Shown: positions 7,050 through 17,709 of the stretch, in pieces
How the letters are laid out: every line of letters begins with the position of its first letter
How positions within the stretch are numbered: position 1 is the first letter of the stretch
NCBI GenBank assembly: GCA_041389725.1
Contig: JAWKRG010000004.1
Coordinates: forward strand, 868,001 to 932,000
From: Polyangiaceae bacterium
GTDB lineage: Bacteria; Myxococcota_A; Polyangia; Polyangiales; Polyangiaceae
DNA: 64,000 nucleotides
Direction of reading: 5' to 3'
The notes under the pieces: generated by a model
What the model was told of the DNA's origin: nothing
Database searches by the model: none
Seen by the model: the letters and a program-made list of their open reading frames with translations, nothing else
Position numbers and translations under genes: made by a program

Positions 7050-9731
7050 TCACTGCCGCGCGCGTCGTCGCCGCCCCAGCAACACCAAGAGCGAGGCCAG
7101 CGCCCAGGCGCCGTCACTGCGCGACGGGGTGCGCGGCGTGCGGCAACTGCAACCGCTGCCGTCTTCGCTTGGCTTCGCGCTCGCGCCTGCCGTGCCGCCG
7201 CCCGCGGTCGAGCCTCCCGCGCCTGACGCGCTCGACGCGCCACCCGCGCCGCCGCCACTGAGACCGCCGCCGCCGGCCACGCCGTCACAGACGCCGCCTT
7301 CGTCGACTTCGCCGTCGCAGTCGTCGTCCGCTTGATTGCAGACCTCGTCGCTCGGCACGCAACCGCCCGCGGCCTGCAGCGTGGAGTAGTACATGATCTT
7401 GTTCCAGCCGCTGTCGTCCTTCCAAGCCGGACCGGTGACTGGCGCCGAGAAGGCGTCGCCCTCGAACTGCCAGCAGAACACGCCAGAGACACCGCGCGCA
7501 CAGAGATCGGCGCGTCCGTCCCCGTCGTCGTCGGCCAGGCGAATCGTCGAGTAGTACTCCGGCTTGTCCCAACCCTTCGCATCCGACAGCTCGCCGCTGC
7601 TGATCGGTGTCGGGAAACCTTTGCCGTCACTGAGCCAACAGCGAAGCCCCGCCGCCGCTCGAGCGCACACGTCTGCTTTGCCGTCGCCGTCGAGGTCCGC
7701 GAGTCGCAACGTGCTGTAGTACTGGATGGCGCCCCAGCCCTTGGCGTTCGAGAGCTCGGGCCCGTCGATCGCGGTGGGAAAGCCCTTGCCGTCACTCAGC
7801 CAGCAGCGCAACCCCGAAGCCGCGCGAGCGCAGACGTCGGCCTTGCCGTCGCCATCGACGTCCGCCATGCGCAGCGTCGACCAGTGCTTCACGTCGTCCC
7901 AACCCGAAGCGTCCGACAGCTTCGGGCCCGGGATCTGCGTGGGGAAGCCCGTGCCATCGCTGAGCCAGCAAGAGAATCCGCTGCTCGACCGTGCGCAAGC
8001 GTCGGCCTTGCCGTCTCCGTTCACGTCCGCCAGGCGAATCGTGCCGTAGAAGCGCTCCTTGTTCCAACCGGACTTGTCGCTCCATGCCGGTCCGACGATG
8101 GCCGGCCCAAAGCCAGCGCCCGTCGACAAGTGACAGCGAAAGTCCGACGCACTGCGCGCGCACAGATCTGCTTTGCCGTCGCCGTCGATGTCGGCGAGAC
8201 GCATCGTGCTCCAGTACTGAATCCCGTTCCAGCTCTTGGCGTCGCTCCAGGCCGGACCGTTGATTGCAGTGGGGAACCCCTGCCCGTCGCTCAACCAGCA
8301 ACTGACGCCGTCCGAGGCGCGTGCGCACACGTCGTCCTTGCCGTCTCCGTCGACGTCGCCCATGCGAATCGTGCCGTAGTACTCGGGTTTGCTCCAGCCG
8401 TCGGCGTTGGTCAGGGCTGGTCCCTTCACGGTCGTCGCGAAACCGTCCTTGGAAGACACGCAGCGCATGCCGCCGCTGGCCCGCGCACAAATGTCCGCGC
8501 TGCCGTCGCCGTCGAAGTCGCTCGACGGCGAGCCGTCCAGGGTTCCCATCTGCGGCAGGATGACCTGCTCGATCAAGCAGACGTTGCCTTCGTCCACGGC
8601 GCCGTCGCAGTCGTCGTCCTTGCCGTTGCAGACTTCCGCGGCGGGCTTGCAGCCGCCGTTCTTCACCAGATCCATGTAGTGGGTCCAGTTCCAGCCCGAG
8701 CCCGGGTCCGTGTGGTCGGAGCAATCCGGCGCTTCGCCGTGTCCCAGGATGTGCTTGCGGTCCTTGGGAATGCCGTACTTGTCGCACAGCCAAGCCGTGA
8801 GCTTGGCCGACGCTTTGTACATGGCTTCGGTGTACCACTTGCCCGGATCTTGGACGTAGCCCTCGTGCTCGATGCCGATCGTGTTCGAGTTGAAACAGGC
8901 GTCGTGCCAGGCGATGTCTCGGTCGTCCACCATTTGCGTGATCGCGCCGTCGTTCGATCGAACCACATAGTGGGACGACACCTTTGCCGACGGATTCTTG
9001 AACCAGCTGATGGTTCCGGCGTAGGAACCCTGGGTGGTGTGAATCACCACGTAGTTGATCTGCGCTGCGCCGCGATTGGCGTTGGTGTAGTTGCCGCTGT
9101 AGGCCGGGTTCCAGTTGGATCCTGGATAGCCCAGGGCTTCGCTCACCTGTCCGATCGACTCCTCGGAACCGTCGACGATCAGTGAAATGTCGTGGCCCTG
9201 CTCATCCTGCGAAGTGAAGCCTCGCTTCAGCTCGCGAAGCACTTCACGTCCGAGCTCTTCGCCGCCGTAGGCATCCACGACTGGGCGCCAGCTCTCGGCG
9301 CTTTCGGGCTTCAGACCCTGGCGCGCGGCTTCCGCGGACAGCCACGCCGCCGCGGCCGCCACGTTGGCCTTTGCGTCGGTCTCGACTGCTTGCGTGCTGA
9401 CGCCGGCGAGCTTCGCAGCTTCTTGCAGGTCGACCTTGCCGCCCGTGCCGATCGCCATCAGCCCGTGCTCGCGCGGCGCCAGCCCCGGCTCGATCACGTC
9501 GTGCTGGTTCATGCTGAAGCGCGTCTGCACGTAGGCCACCGTGGCCAGCACTTCCGACGGCACGCCGCTCCGCGCCTCCGCATCGCGAAACACGTCCACG
9601 AGGGGCGAATCACCTTCCAGCCGGGCGCGCGCTGAAGCGCGCTCCTCGGGCGCCGGCGCGCTGCACGCCGTCACGATGAGCGTCAAAAGCAGCAGCGCCA
9701 GCCGCAGACCGGGTCGTGTCGTCCACTTCAC
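7050..9731 (-). CDS. surface N-acetylmuramoyl-L-alanine amidase with seven FG-GAP-like repeats and MYXO-CTERM tail
   Basis: Predicted peptidoglycan amidase exported to the cell surface. It starts at a GTG and has a signal sequence ending in a lipobox (VTAC). After about 220 residues of helical sequence comes an Amidase_2 domain (about 224-365) with the zinc-site sequences VVIHTTQGS, GIEHEG and HILGHGEAPDCSDH. A MopE-like motif (CNGKDDDCDGAVDEG) follows. Then come seven repeats of roughly 55-58 residues, each with a calcium-loop core such as DVDGDGKADVCAR (about 397-760). A second MopE motif, a Gly/Ala/Ser linker and a C-terminal tail complete the 893 residues. The tail has a Cys pair, a hydrophobic stretch and an RRRR cluster, the MYXO-CTERM sorting signal. 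Having both a lipobox and MYXO-CTERM is odd. Substrate is inferred. Confidence 0.9.
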   Translation of the reverse strand: MKWTTRPGLRLALLLLTLIVTACSAPAPEERASARARLEGDSPLVDVFRDAEARSGVPSEVLATVAYVQTRFSMNQHDVIEPGLAPREHGLMAIGTGGKVDLQEAAKLAGVSTQAVETDAKANVAAAAAWLSAEAARQGLKPESAESWRPVVDAYGGEELGREVLRELKRGFTSQDEQGHDISLIVDGSEESIGQVSEALGYPGSNWNPAYSGNYTNANRGAAQINYVVIHTTQGSYAGTISWFKNPSAKVSSHYVVRSNDGAITQMVDDRDIAWHDACFNSNTIGIEHEGYVQDPGKWYTEAMYKASAKLTAWLCDKYGIPKDRKHILGHGEAPDCSDHTDPGSGWNWTHYMDLVKNGGCKPAAEVCNGKDDDCDGAVDEGNVCLIEQVILPQMGTLDGSPSSDFDGDGSADICARASGGMRCVSSKDGFATTVKGPALTNADGWSKPEYYGTIRMGDVDGDGKDDVCARASDGVSCWLSDGQGFPTAINGPAWSDAKSWNGIQYWSTMRLADIDGDGKADLCARSASDFRCHLSTGAGFGPAIVGPAWSDKSGWNKERFYGTIRLADVNGDGKADACARSSSGFSCWLSDGTGFPTQIPGPKLSDASGWDDVKHWSTLRMADVDGDGKADVCARAASGLRCWLSDGKGFPTAIDGPELSNAKGWGAIQYYSTLRLADLDGDGKADVCARAAAGLRCWLSDGKGFPTPISSGELSDAKGWDKPEYYSTIRLADDDGDGRADLCARGVSGVFCWQFEGDAFSAPVTGPAWKDDSGWNKIMYYSTLQAAGGCVPSDEVCNQADDDCDGEVDEGGVCDGVAGGGGLSGGGAGGASSASGAGGSTAGGGTAGASAKPSEDGSGCSCRTPRTPSRSDGAWALASLLVLLGRRRRARQ

Positions 9732-9854
9732 GCCGCTTCACAAAGCAAACCCGGCGCCAACGCAGAACCCCCGCACTTTCGCCGCCTCCCGCGCGAGCGA
9801 TGACAAGACCCGGTTGACGCCTGCCAACCCCCAGTTGGCAGCCAGAGCGGAGAG

Positions 9855-9971
9855 CACAGGAAGGTCGGAAAGGGTTGGGAATGAACCCTTCCGCTAGTCT
9901 TCCGTTTTTCCGAACTTCCTGTGCCCAGTCTTGATTCAAGAAGAAGATTCACAGGAAGGTCGGAAGGTCGG
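9855..9971. repeat. nested palindromic repeat element (AGGAAGGTCGGAA family)
   Basis: CACAGGAAGGTCGGAAA (9855-9871) pairs with TTTCCGAACTTCCTGTG (9907-9923) with one mismatch in 17. An inner stem AAGGGTT/AACCCTT (9870-9876 and 9884-9890) sits in its loop. A third arm starts at 9950 with CACAGGAAGGTCGGAAGG, so the middle arm can pair with either neighbour. It lies in the gap upstream of the amidase gene. A related but degenerate palindrome is found at 14644-14695. This looks like a small dispersed palindromic repeat rather than a simple terminator. Confidence 0.8.
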
Positions 9972-9994
9972 AGGGGGTGGGGCCCGAAGCCTGA

Positions 9995-12124
9995 CTACGG
10001 GGTGGCGGCGAGCTTTTCAGCGGTGCGATCTTTCAGGGTCAGCTCTGCCAGGCGGTCTTCGAGACCGATGCGGGTGGAGAGCACCTGGCCTTCCAGATCC
10101 GTCACCTCGATCGTCGCTTTCTGCAGACGATCGCTGATCTCTTCCATCTTCTTGGCCAAGTGTCGGCTCAAGGTCTGCGCGTTCGGCACGCGCCTGAGGG
10201 TGACCAGCTGGACGTGGATCTCGTCGACTCGTGCGCGGTAGTCGTTCATTTGCCGGTGCACCGTCTCGATGCGGCTCTGCTTGTCGCGGAGCTCACGATG
10301 CATCTTGACGATATCGTCCAGGCGCTTGGACAGCTCGGGGGACAGCCGCTTCTTCGATTCCAAGAAGAGGGCCAGTTGCTTGACGCCATCGTCGTCGTTG
10401 ATGTTGAGAGTCTTCTCGAAGGGCATGGACTCTTCGATTTCCAGCTGCACGGAGCCCCGCGCGGGAACACTGACCGGGAAAAGGTGCGCGCCCCGCAGCT
10501 TCTCGGCGCGCTGCTTGCCGTCGCGGAGCGTCCAGCCCTTCGGCACCGCATGGCGCACGATGACCTTGGCGGCGCTCTCGCCGCGGTTCACCAGCGTGAA
10601 GCGGGTGCGTCGGATACGCTGGGTCTCGGTGCGTACGATGCCGCGCTCGATGGTGAGCAGGCGATCGACTTCCTCGCGAGTATCCGCGACGGGCTCGACG
10701 AGGATCTTCTTGTCCAAGGCATAGGGAATGAACGCGGTGCTCTTGGGAGGTATCGCTTCGCTCAGCCCTTCACCCAGGAACTGACTGTCCGAGTAGACCG
10801 TGAAGGGTCCACCATCCAGCGTGTAGGGACTCGGGTTGTCGAAGCGCACCGCCTTGAAGGCGAACTGCCGTGACCCACGAGCGGAGATCGGATCGTAGTA
10901 GTAGAGCGGCTCCGCCTGGGTGTTCGTGGTCATGATGCTGACCATGGCCGAGTGGTTCTTCTCGATGCTCATCGGGGTTGGCGCCACGAAGTACGCGCTG
11001 CCGATGGGGTCGTTGCTGCTTGTCGTTTCCGTCGCTTTCGCTTGCTCCGCTTGGGGCGGGCTCTTGGATACCGCTACCAAGCGAACGCCATCCCGCGCGC
11101 TAGCGTTCGGATTGGCGACTACCTCCAGTTCGGAAGCGGGAATGCCGTTGTCCACCAGTAGCTGACGCACGGCGTTCGCTCGAGCCATGGCGGCGCGGTT
11201 CTTGTCGGCCTCGTCCGGACGCGCGAAGCCTTCGATGCGCACCTTTTGTTTGTTCTGCAGCGCGCGCTGGGCCATGCCCAGGATCGGCGGCTCCGGTTTC
11301 GGCGCGGCTCCCAGTCCTGCGTGGCCTGCACTCTTTCCCCGCGCGACTTCTTCGCGGGGAGCGACGCCCTTGTGCGCTGACGTTCGTTTGGTGCCGAGGT
11401 TGCCCTCCAGGTTCGCGCCTGTCGTGCTGCCGCGCCCGTCGAGCAAGCCGTTCACGGCATCCATGTGCACGTTGCCCAACACCTGCGTCTCTCCGCTCTT
11501 CACCTCGTAGGGAGAACCACCGGTAGGCGGCGCGAGCGCGACGCGATCATCTCCGCCCAGCGTCTCTCGCTCTACCAAGCGCACACTCTTCAGGTCGTAC
11601 TTGAAGGACAGTGCGGAGGTGGAGCCGACGCCCACGGTCACCGCTTTCCAATCCTCGCCGGAGACGTTGTCGACGACGGCCCAGGCCTCGAGCCGAGCTC
11701 GTCCTCCCTCCTTCAACACCAGGCGATAGCTCGGCTTCCACGCGGGACTGGCAGTGACGTAGCTGACCTTGAGCTCCTTGGGCACCGGTTTCGGCAGCTT
11801 GATGGTCATCTCCACGTCGTCACCGCTTTGCAGGACCGTGGGGTAGGAAATGGGCAGGGACTTTCCAGTCGCGGCGTCTTGCACCGTCAGCGACTTCAGG
11901 AAGTCGTCCACGCGCTCCGCCGGCACGGTGATGGTCAGCTCGTCGCCCTTGATTCGAGCGCGACGCTCGAAGTACGCAACGCCGTTGCGGTAGATGATGA
12001 CGCGGCCCAGCGCCGCCTCGGTGACCACCGGCTTCTGAGTGGCTGCACAACCGCCCAGCAGGGGTGCACCAAAGAGCAATGATGCCGCCAATGTCGCGGC
12101 AGAAAGCGATGTCGAAGTGCGCAT
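9995..12124 (-). CDS. DUF4139-family lipoprotein with OmpA-like insert
   Basis: Function unknown. The start is secure: GGGAGGA lies five bases before the ATG. The N-terminus is a lipoprotein signal (LLGGC). The body belongs to the DUF4139 / mucoidy-inhibitor-like group, with the usual N-terminal phrase on a 'Y.NG.AYFER' strand and the C-terminal block running through 'YALDKKILVEPV'. An OmpA/peptidoglycan-associated-like segment (about residues 283-360) is inserted in the middle: VRIEGFARPDE, an RANAVRQLLVDNGI helix, and GVRLVAV. A predicted coiled coil of about 100 residues closes the 709-residue chain. It may bind peptidoglycan from the outer membrane. It is alone on its strand, separated from the amidase by 263 bp. 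Confidence 0.82.
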   Translation of the reverse strand: MRTSTSLSAATLAASLLFGAPLLGGCAATQKPVVTEAALGRVIIYRNGVAYFERRARIKGDELTITVPAERVDDFLKSLTVQDAATGKSLPISYPTVLQSGDDVEMTIKLPKPVPKELKVSYVTASPAWKPSYRLVLKEGGRARLEAWAVVDNVSGEDWKAVTVGVGSTSALSFKYDLKSVRLVERETLGGDDRVALAPPTGGSPYEVKSGETQVLGNVHMDAVNGLLDGRGSTTGANLEGNLGTKRTSAHKGVAPREEVARGKSAGHAGLGAAPKPEPPILGMAQRALQNKQKVRIEGFARPDEADKNRAAMARANAVRQLLVDNGIPASELEVVANPNASARDGVRLVAVSKSPPQAEQAKATETTSSNDPIGSAYFVAPTPMSIEKNHSAMVSIMTTNTQAEPLYYYDPISARGSRQFAFKAVRFDNPSPYTLDGGPFTVYSDSQFLGEGLSEAIPPKSTAFIPYALDKKILVEPVADTREEVDRLLTIERGIVRTETQRIRRTRFTLVNRGESAAKVIVRHAVPKGWTLRDGKQRAEKLRGAHLFPVSVPARGSVQLEIEESMPFEKTLNINDDDGVKQLALFLESKKRLSPELSKRLDDIVKMHRELRDKQSRIETVHRQMNDYRARVDEIHVQLVTLRRVPNAQTLSRHLAKKMEEISDRLQKATIEVTDLEGQVLSTRIGLEDRLAELTLKDRTAEKLAATP

Positions 12125-12455
12125 GGAATCCTCCCTTGGCTACGCGTGGTGAGCCGACTCGTCCGCTCGGTGCTTCGACCGGCGGCACGAAGCGGCCTTG
12201 GGTACGTCCAGACCGAGCCTCGGATCTGCTCCGTGGGTTGCACGCCAAGTGGAGTCGAAACGCGATTCCGTGACTGCTTGGGGGCGCCCCGAGCGCGCTG
12301 CGGTCGCACTCCACCCTTCCGTGACCCCGCAATGGCTGCCCTGGCGGGACGCCCTGCTCCCAAGAAACCCGCTGGTATTTCGCAGGATTAGGGCTGCTTC
12401 GCCCCTCGGGTCGGGCTCGCGGCTCCGAGTTGCGCGGGGCTCCATGTAATGAGGT

Positions 12456-12485
12456 TTGACTCCGCGCCCCCTAAGCGGCTAAGCC
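12456..12485 (+). promoter_or_regulatory. possible sigma70-type promoter of fusA
   Basis: TTGACT (12456-12461) is followed after 18 bp by TAAGCC (12480-12485). The -35 match is good and the -10 match weak. Transcription from here would start a few bases before the hairpin in the leader. This is only a candidate. Confidence 0.3.
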
Positions 12486-12497
12486 CCACCCCTCGCT

Positions 12498-12519
12498 TGG
12501 CGGGTATCCCGCCATTTTT
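12498..12519 (+). terminator. intrinsic-terminator-like hairpin in the fusA leader
   Basis: TGGCGGG and CCCGCCA form a perfect 7-bp stem around a TAT loop and are followed directly by five Ts. This ends 26 bp before the EF-G start codon. It could stop leftover upstream transcription, or act as an attenuator in the fusA leader if the promoter lies upstream of it. Confidence 0.6.
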
Positions 12520-12545
12520 GCGCCTAGAAGACGGAATCAATCGCC

Positions 12546-14639
<2,094 letters not shown>

Positions 14640-14643
14640 CCAC

Positions 14644-14695
14644 CTTCCGAACTTCCTGCGTTCAATGGAGAAGAGGGCACAGGAAGAACGGAAGA
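14644..14695. repeat. degenerate palindromic repeat between fusA and OPT gene
   Basis: CTTCCGAACTTCCTG (14644-14658) pairs with CAGGAAGAACGGAAG (14680-14694) at 13 of 15 positions. It shares the GGAAG..CGGAAG theme with the element at 9855-9971. It lies between the stops of two convergent genes, where it could act as a two-way terminator. Confidence 0.65.
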
Positions 14696-14711
14696 ACGGA
14701 AGACGATCCTG

Positions 14712-16643
14712 CTAGAGGACGAAGTTCTCTAGCAGGATGACGCCGATGCCCATCAGGGCGCCGCCGGCGATCAGGCCGGCGCAGGTCGGTTCCATGTTCT
14801 TGACGAACACCTGGTGCGCCGTGGACTCCTCCTTCTTGAAGAGTCGCTCTGCCAGCCAGAACAGGAATGCGCCCACGAACATCGCGAAGCAGGTGTTGAA
14901 GGGGATCACGAATGCCAGGCCAATGCCGACCCCCGAGAGCCAGAAGCGGCCCTTCGTGACCATGCGAATCGCCTCCAACACCAGGCCGAGGATGGCACCA
15001 ATCAGCGCCATCCAGCGCGCGCTGGGTTCGAGGTTGGAGAGACCCTTGGTCAGCACCTCCGCCACTGCTTTCCAGATGGTGGCAGCGGGCATCGGGTACT
15101 GCTCGGTGATCAAGTTCTCGGGACCATTGCGCAAGAACACGAGATAGAACACCGGTACGCTGACCAGCGCGCCCGCGATGATGCCCAACACATGGCCCAC
15201 GGCCTGGTGCCGCGGTTTGCCACCCAGCATGTAGCCCGGTTTGATGTCCATCAGCAGGTTCGAAGCGTTGCCGGCAACCTCGCCGGTGATGCCCGCGGTC
15301 ATCAGGTTGGTCGTGATGTTGCCTGGGGCGATGACGCCGTAGGTGAGCTGCGTCAGCTTGCCGAGCGCTCCAGTTGGCGTGATCGACGTGAGGCCAGTGG
15401 AGTTCACCGCGATCAGCGTGAACACGAAGATCAGTGGAATGGCGAGGGCGCCCATCCACCAAGTGACGTCGAAGAAGTGCGCAGCCAAGAAGACGACGAC
15501 CGCGCCCACCAGCGGAATGCCGATGGCGAAGACCCGCATGGGAAGCTCGATGTCCTTCAGCACGTCGCTCTTCTTGGAAGGGTCCTTCTTGCCGAACAGG
15601 CCGCTGAAGGCGCTGATCAAGATCTGAGGCTTGGAGAAGAACGCAAACAAGCTGGCCGTGGTCATCGTGGCCACGCCACCCCACAGTGCCCACATCGTGA
15701 TGGCGCGGAAGCCGTAGTGCGTGACGCCGTCCACGACCTTGCCGTGGATGTCGCCGTTCGCGATGGCCCAGGGCGCCAGCAGCAAGTAGTTGATCAGGGC
15801 GCCGACCATGATGGAAACCCCGGTGCGAATGCCCATCAAGCCACCGGCTGCCATCATCACGAAGTCCGTGTCCGGACGCACCGTCAGCTCTCGCAGGTCG
15901 ACGCCCCGAATGCGCAAGGTGCCGAACTTGTAGGCCCAGTCATCCAGGTATTCCGGGATCTGGAGAAAGCCGAGCTTGAGCTTGTGCATGATCGCTTCGC
16001 TCTGGCCGACCTTTGCCAGCGCGGCGAGGCCGCCAGTGACGACGAGGATCTTGGCTTTCAATAGCCCAGCCTTGGCGTCGCCGGAGTGGAGCGCGTCCAT
16101 GACGATGCCAGCTGCGCGACCCTCGGGAAAGGGCAGTTGCTCGTCGTTGATGAATCGTCGCTTGAGTGGGAAGGCGAAGAGCACGCCTAGCAGGGCAATC
16201 ACCGTGATCCAGATCATGGTGGTGCCCATCGGCACGACCTTGTTGGTCACCACCATGTAGGCGCCCAGGCTCGAGATCATCGGCGCCGTCATGTAGCCCG
16301 CCGCGGTTGCGATCGACTGCATGGCGTTGTTCTCGAGCAGCGTGAACTCGTTGCCGAGGCCCACTCGTGACAGCACGCGAAACATGGCGAAGGCGAGAAT
16401 CACGCTGGTGATGCCGACGCCCAGGGTCCAACCGGTCTTGGCACCCACATACAGATTCGTCAGCGACAGCATGCCGCCCAGGAACATTCCCGTCAGGGCG
16501 GAGCGCACCGTCAGCTGCGGCATGTTCCCCTTGAACACCTTCTCCAGCCACCAACGGTCCTTCTGCTCCAACGTCCAGGTGCGAACCTCCTCCTCGGTCA
16601 GCTGAATCAGCCCCTTGCCCGCTTCCCCGTGCTCGTTGCTCAT
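14712..16643 (-). CDS. OPT-family oligopeptide transporter
   Basis: Inner-membrane transporter of the OPT superfamily, whose members take up oligopeptides or metal chelates. At 643 residues it has about 14-16 hydrophobic segments. Family features are the long first loops after 'MPQLTVRSALTGMFLGG', the phrase NLYVGAKTGWTLG, the PFPEGRAAGIV-like segment, and the GNASNLLMDIKPGYMLG block in the second half. I start it at the internal ATG (MSNEHGEAG), because the longer frame would overlap the upstream regulator gene and its first 53 residues look non-coding. The substrate cannot be read from the sequence. An AraC-type regulator sits directly upstream on the same strand. Confidence 0.9.
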   Translation of the reverse strand: MSNEHGEAGKGLIQLTEEEVRTWTLEQKDRWWLEKVFKGNMPQLTVRSALTGMFLGGMLSLTNLYVGAKTGWTLGVGITSVILAFAMFRVLSRVGLGNEFTLLENNAMQSIATAAGYMTAPMISSLGAYMVVTNKVVPMGTTMIWITVIALLGVLFAFPLKRRFINDEQLPFPEGRAAGIVMDALHSGDAKAGLLKAKILVVTGGLAALAKVGQSEAIMHKLKLGFLQIPEYLDDWAYKFGTLRIRGVDLRELTVRPDTDFVMMAAGGLMGIRTGVSIMVGALINYLLLAPWAIANGDIHGKVVDGVTHYGFRAITMWALWGGVATMTTASLFAFFSKPQILISAFSGLFGKKDPSKKSDVLKDIELPMRVFAIGIPLVGAVVVFLAAHFFDVTWWMGALAIPLIFVFTLIAVNSTGLTSITPTGALGKLTQLTYGVIAPGNITTNLMTAGITGEVAGNASNLLMDIKPGYMLGGKPRHQAVGHVLGIIAGALVSVPVFYLVFLRNGPENLITEQYPMPAATIWKAVAEVLTKGLSNLEPSARWMALIGAILGLVLEAIRMVTKGRFWLSGVGIGLAFVIPFNTCFAMFVGAFLFWLAERLFKKEESTAHQVFVKNMEPTCAGLIAGGALMGIGVILLENFVL

Positions 16644-16749
16644 TTCGGGCGCTCGATGCCATCGCTCGGAAGCGGCGGCAAGAGGAGGCCCCGCTTTCCC
16701 TGGCGCGGTCGCGTTGCGCCAGCCCTGACCGGAGTCTTGCGCGTCGAAA

Positions 16750-17568
16750 TCAGTCTGCGCTGGGGCGCTCCCGCTCCCGCCACACTGAGGGGGACACGCC
16801 ATGACCCTGCTGGAAGACTCGTATCAGGTGCGAGGCGGAGCTCAGGCCGACGGTTGCGGCAATCGCATCCAAGTCCAGATCCGTTCCCGAGAGCAGGCGC
16901 TCCACTTCACGATCCAGATGCCGACGCCTCTCCGCGCGCAACGTGGTTCCGGCTCCTCGCAAGTGGCGTTGCAGAGAACGAGGACTCATGGCGAGCTCGG
17001 CCGCGAGTTGGTCCGTGTCGAGCAGGCCATGGCGATTCAGGGCGTCACGGACCCGACGCACCAGCTCGGGGACACCCGCGAGCTGCTCGTGTAGGGCTTC
17101 CAGCTCTGCGTGCAGATCGGAGATGCCCGCCCACTGGTAGGCGCTTGCTGCATCGGACTCGAAGCAGGCGATTGGATAGCCAGATCCGGCCAAAGTCATC
17201 ACACCTGCGATGGTCGCACCCATCACCCCACTGCGGTGGATGAGGGCTTGACGACCGATGGCTGCTTGCCACGCGCTGCGCCGCGAAACCAAGAAGCGAA
17301 TCAGTGCCTCCAGTGCGGTCACATCCACGGCCTCTAGGTGGCGGATGTCGGTGATGGATGAATGGCCCTTGGCACTGGGCTGGAGCACCGCCTCGTAGAC
17401 TCGAGTCATGAGCTCGGCATCGGCGAGGGTCGGGCGTCCCCAAGCAATCGTGCCAAAGGCGCGAGTGCCGTCTTGCCAGAAGCAGGCCGTGCGTCCGACG
17501 ATATAGCGACGTGCCGGTTCTTCGAAGAACTCGTGAGGCTCTTCAACACGAAGAAACGACGAGGCCAT
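16750..17568 (-). CDS. AraC-family transcriptional regulator
   Basis: DNA-binding regulator of 272 residues. The C-terminal third carries a two-helix-turn-helix AraC domain: LAAELAMSPRSLQRHLRGAG for the first HTH and IAATVGLSSASHLIRVFQQ for the second, ending in the usual 'GVSPSVWR' phrase. The N-terminal 160 residues are not the common cupin arm. They hold a phrase resembling a STAS-like fold (ITDIRHLEAVDVTALEAL) that I cannot name with confidence. It is 106 bp upstream of the OPT transporter gene and reads toward it, so it may control that gene. Confidence 0.85.
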   Translation of the reverse strand: MASSFLRVEEPHEFFEEPARRYIVGRTACFWQDGTRAFGTIAWGRPTLADAELMTRVYEAVLQPSAKGHSSITDIRHLEAVDVTALEALIRFLVSRRSAWQAAIGRQALIHRSGVMGATIAGVMTLAGSGYPIACFESDAASAYQWAGISDLHAELEALHEQLAGVPELVRRVRDALNRHGLLDTDQLAAELAMSPRSLQRHLRGAGTTLRAERRRHLDREVERLLSGTDLDLDAIAATVGLSSASHLIRVFQQGHGVSPSVWRERERPSAD

Positions 17569-17709
17569 TTGCTGCGGGTGGAACGCTTCCTAGTATAGCT
17601 CCACACCCAGGTACCTCACAATCGACGGCCCTCGTGTGAAGGCGTGGCTGCGCCGCCATAGCAGCGGAGCGCGGTCCGCCATTCTGGTAGGAATGGCGGA
17701 TACGGGACG

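Larger units (their letters stand above)
12125..12545. other. 421-bp divergent intergenic region upstream of fusA
   Basis: This gap separates the divergent DUF4139 and EF-G genes. It holds no convincing gene: open frames across it are short, Arg/Pro-rich and lack ribosome binding sites. Near the fusA side there is a possible promoter and a terminator-like hairpin, listed separately. A GGGGCGCCCC palindrome lies near 12288. Confidence 0.6.

Noticed and set aside
7332..9185. 617-residue plus-strand open frame
   Set aside because: It is the complement of the FG-GAP repeats of the amidase gene; its apparent repeats are just the shadow of those repeats.
16644..16802. 53-residue N-terminal extension of the OPT transporter
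   Set aside because: It would overlap the end of the AraC-type gene, and the internal ATG starts the conserved region.
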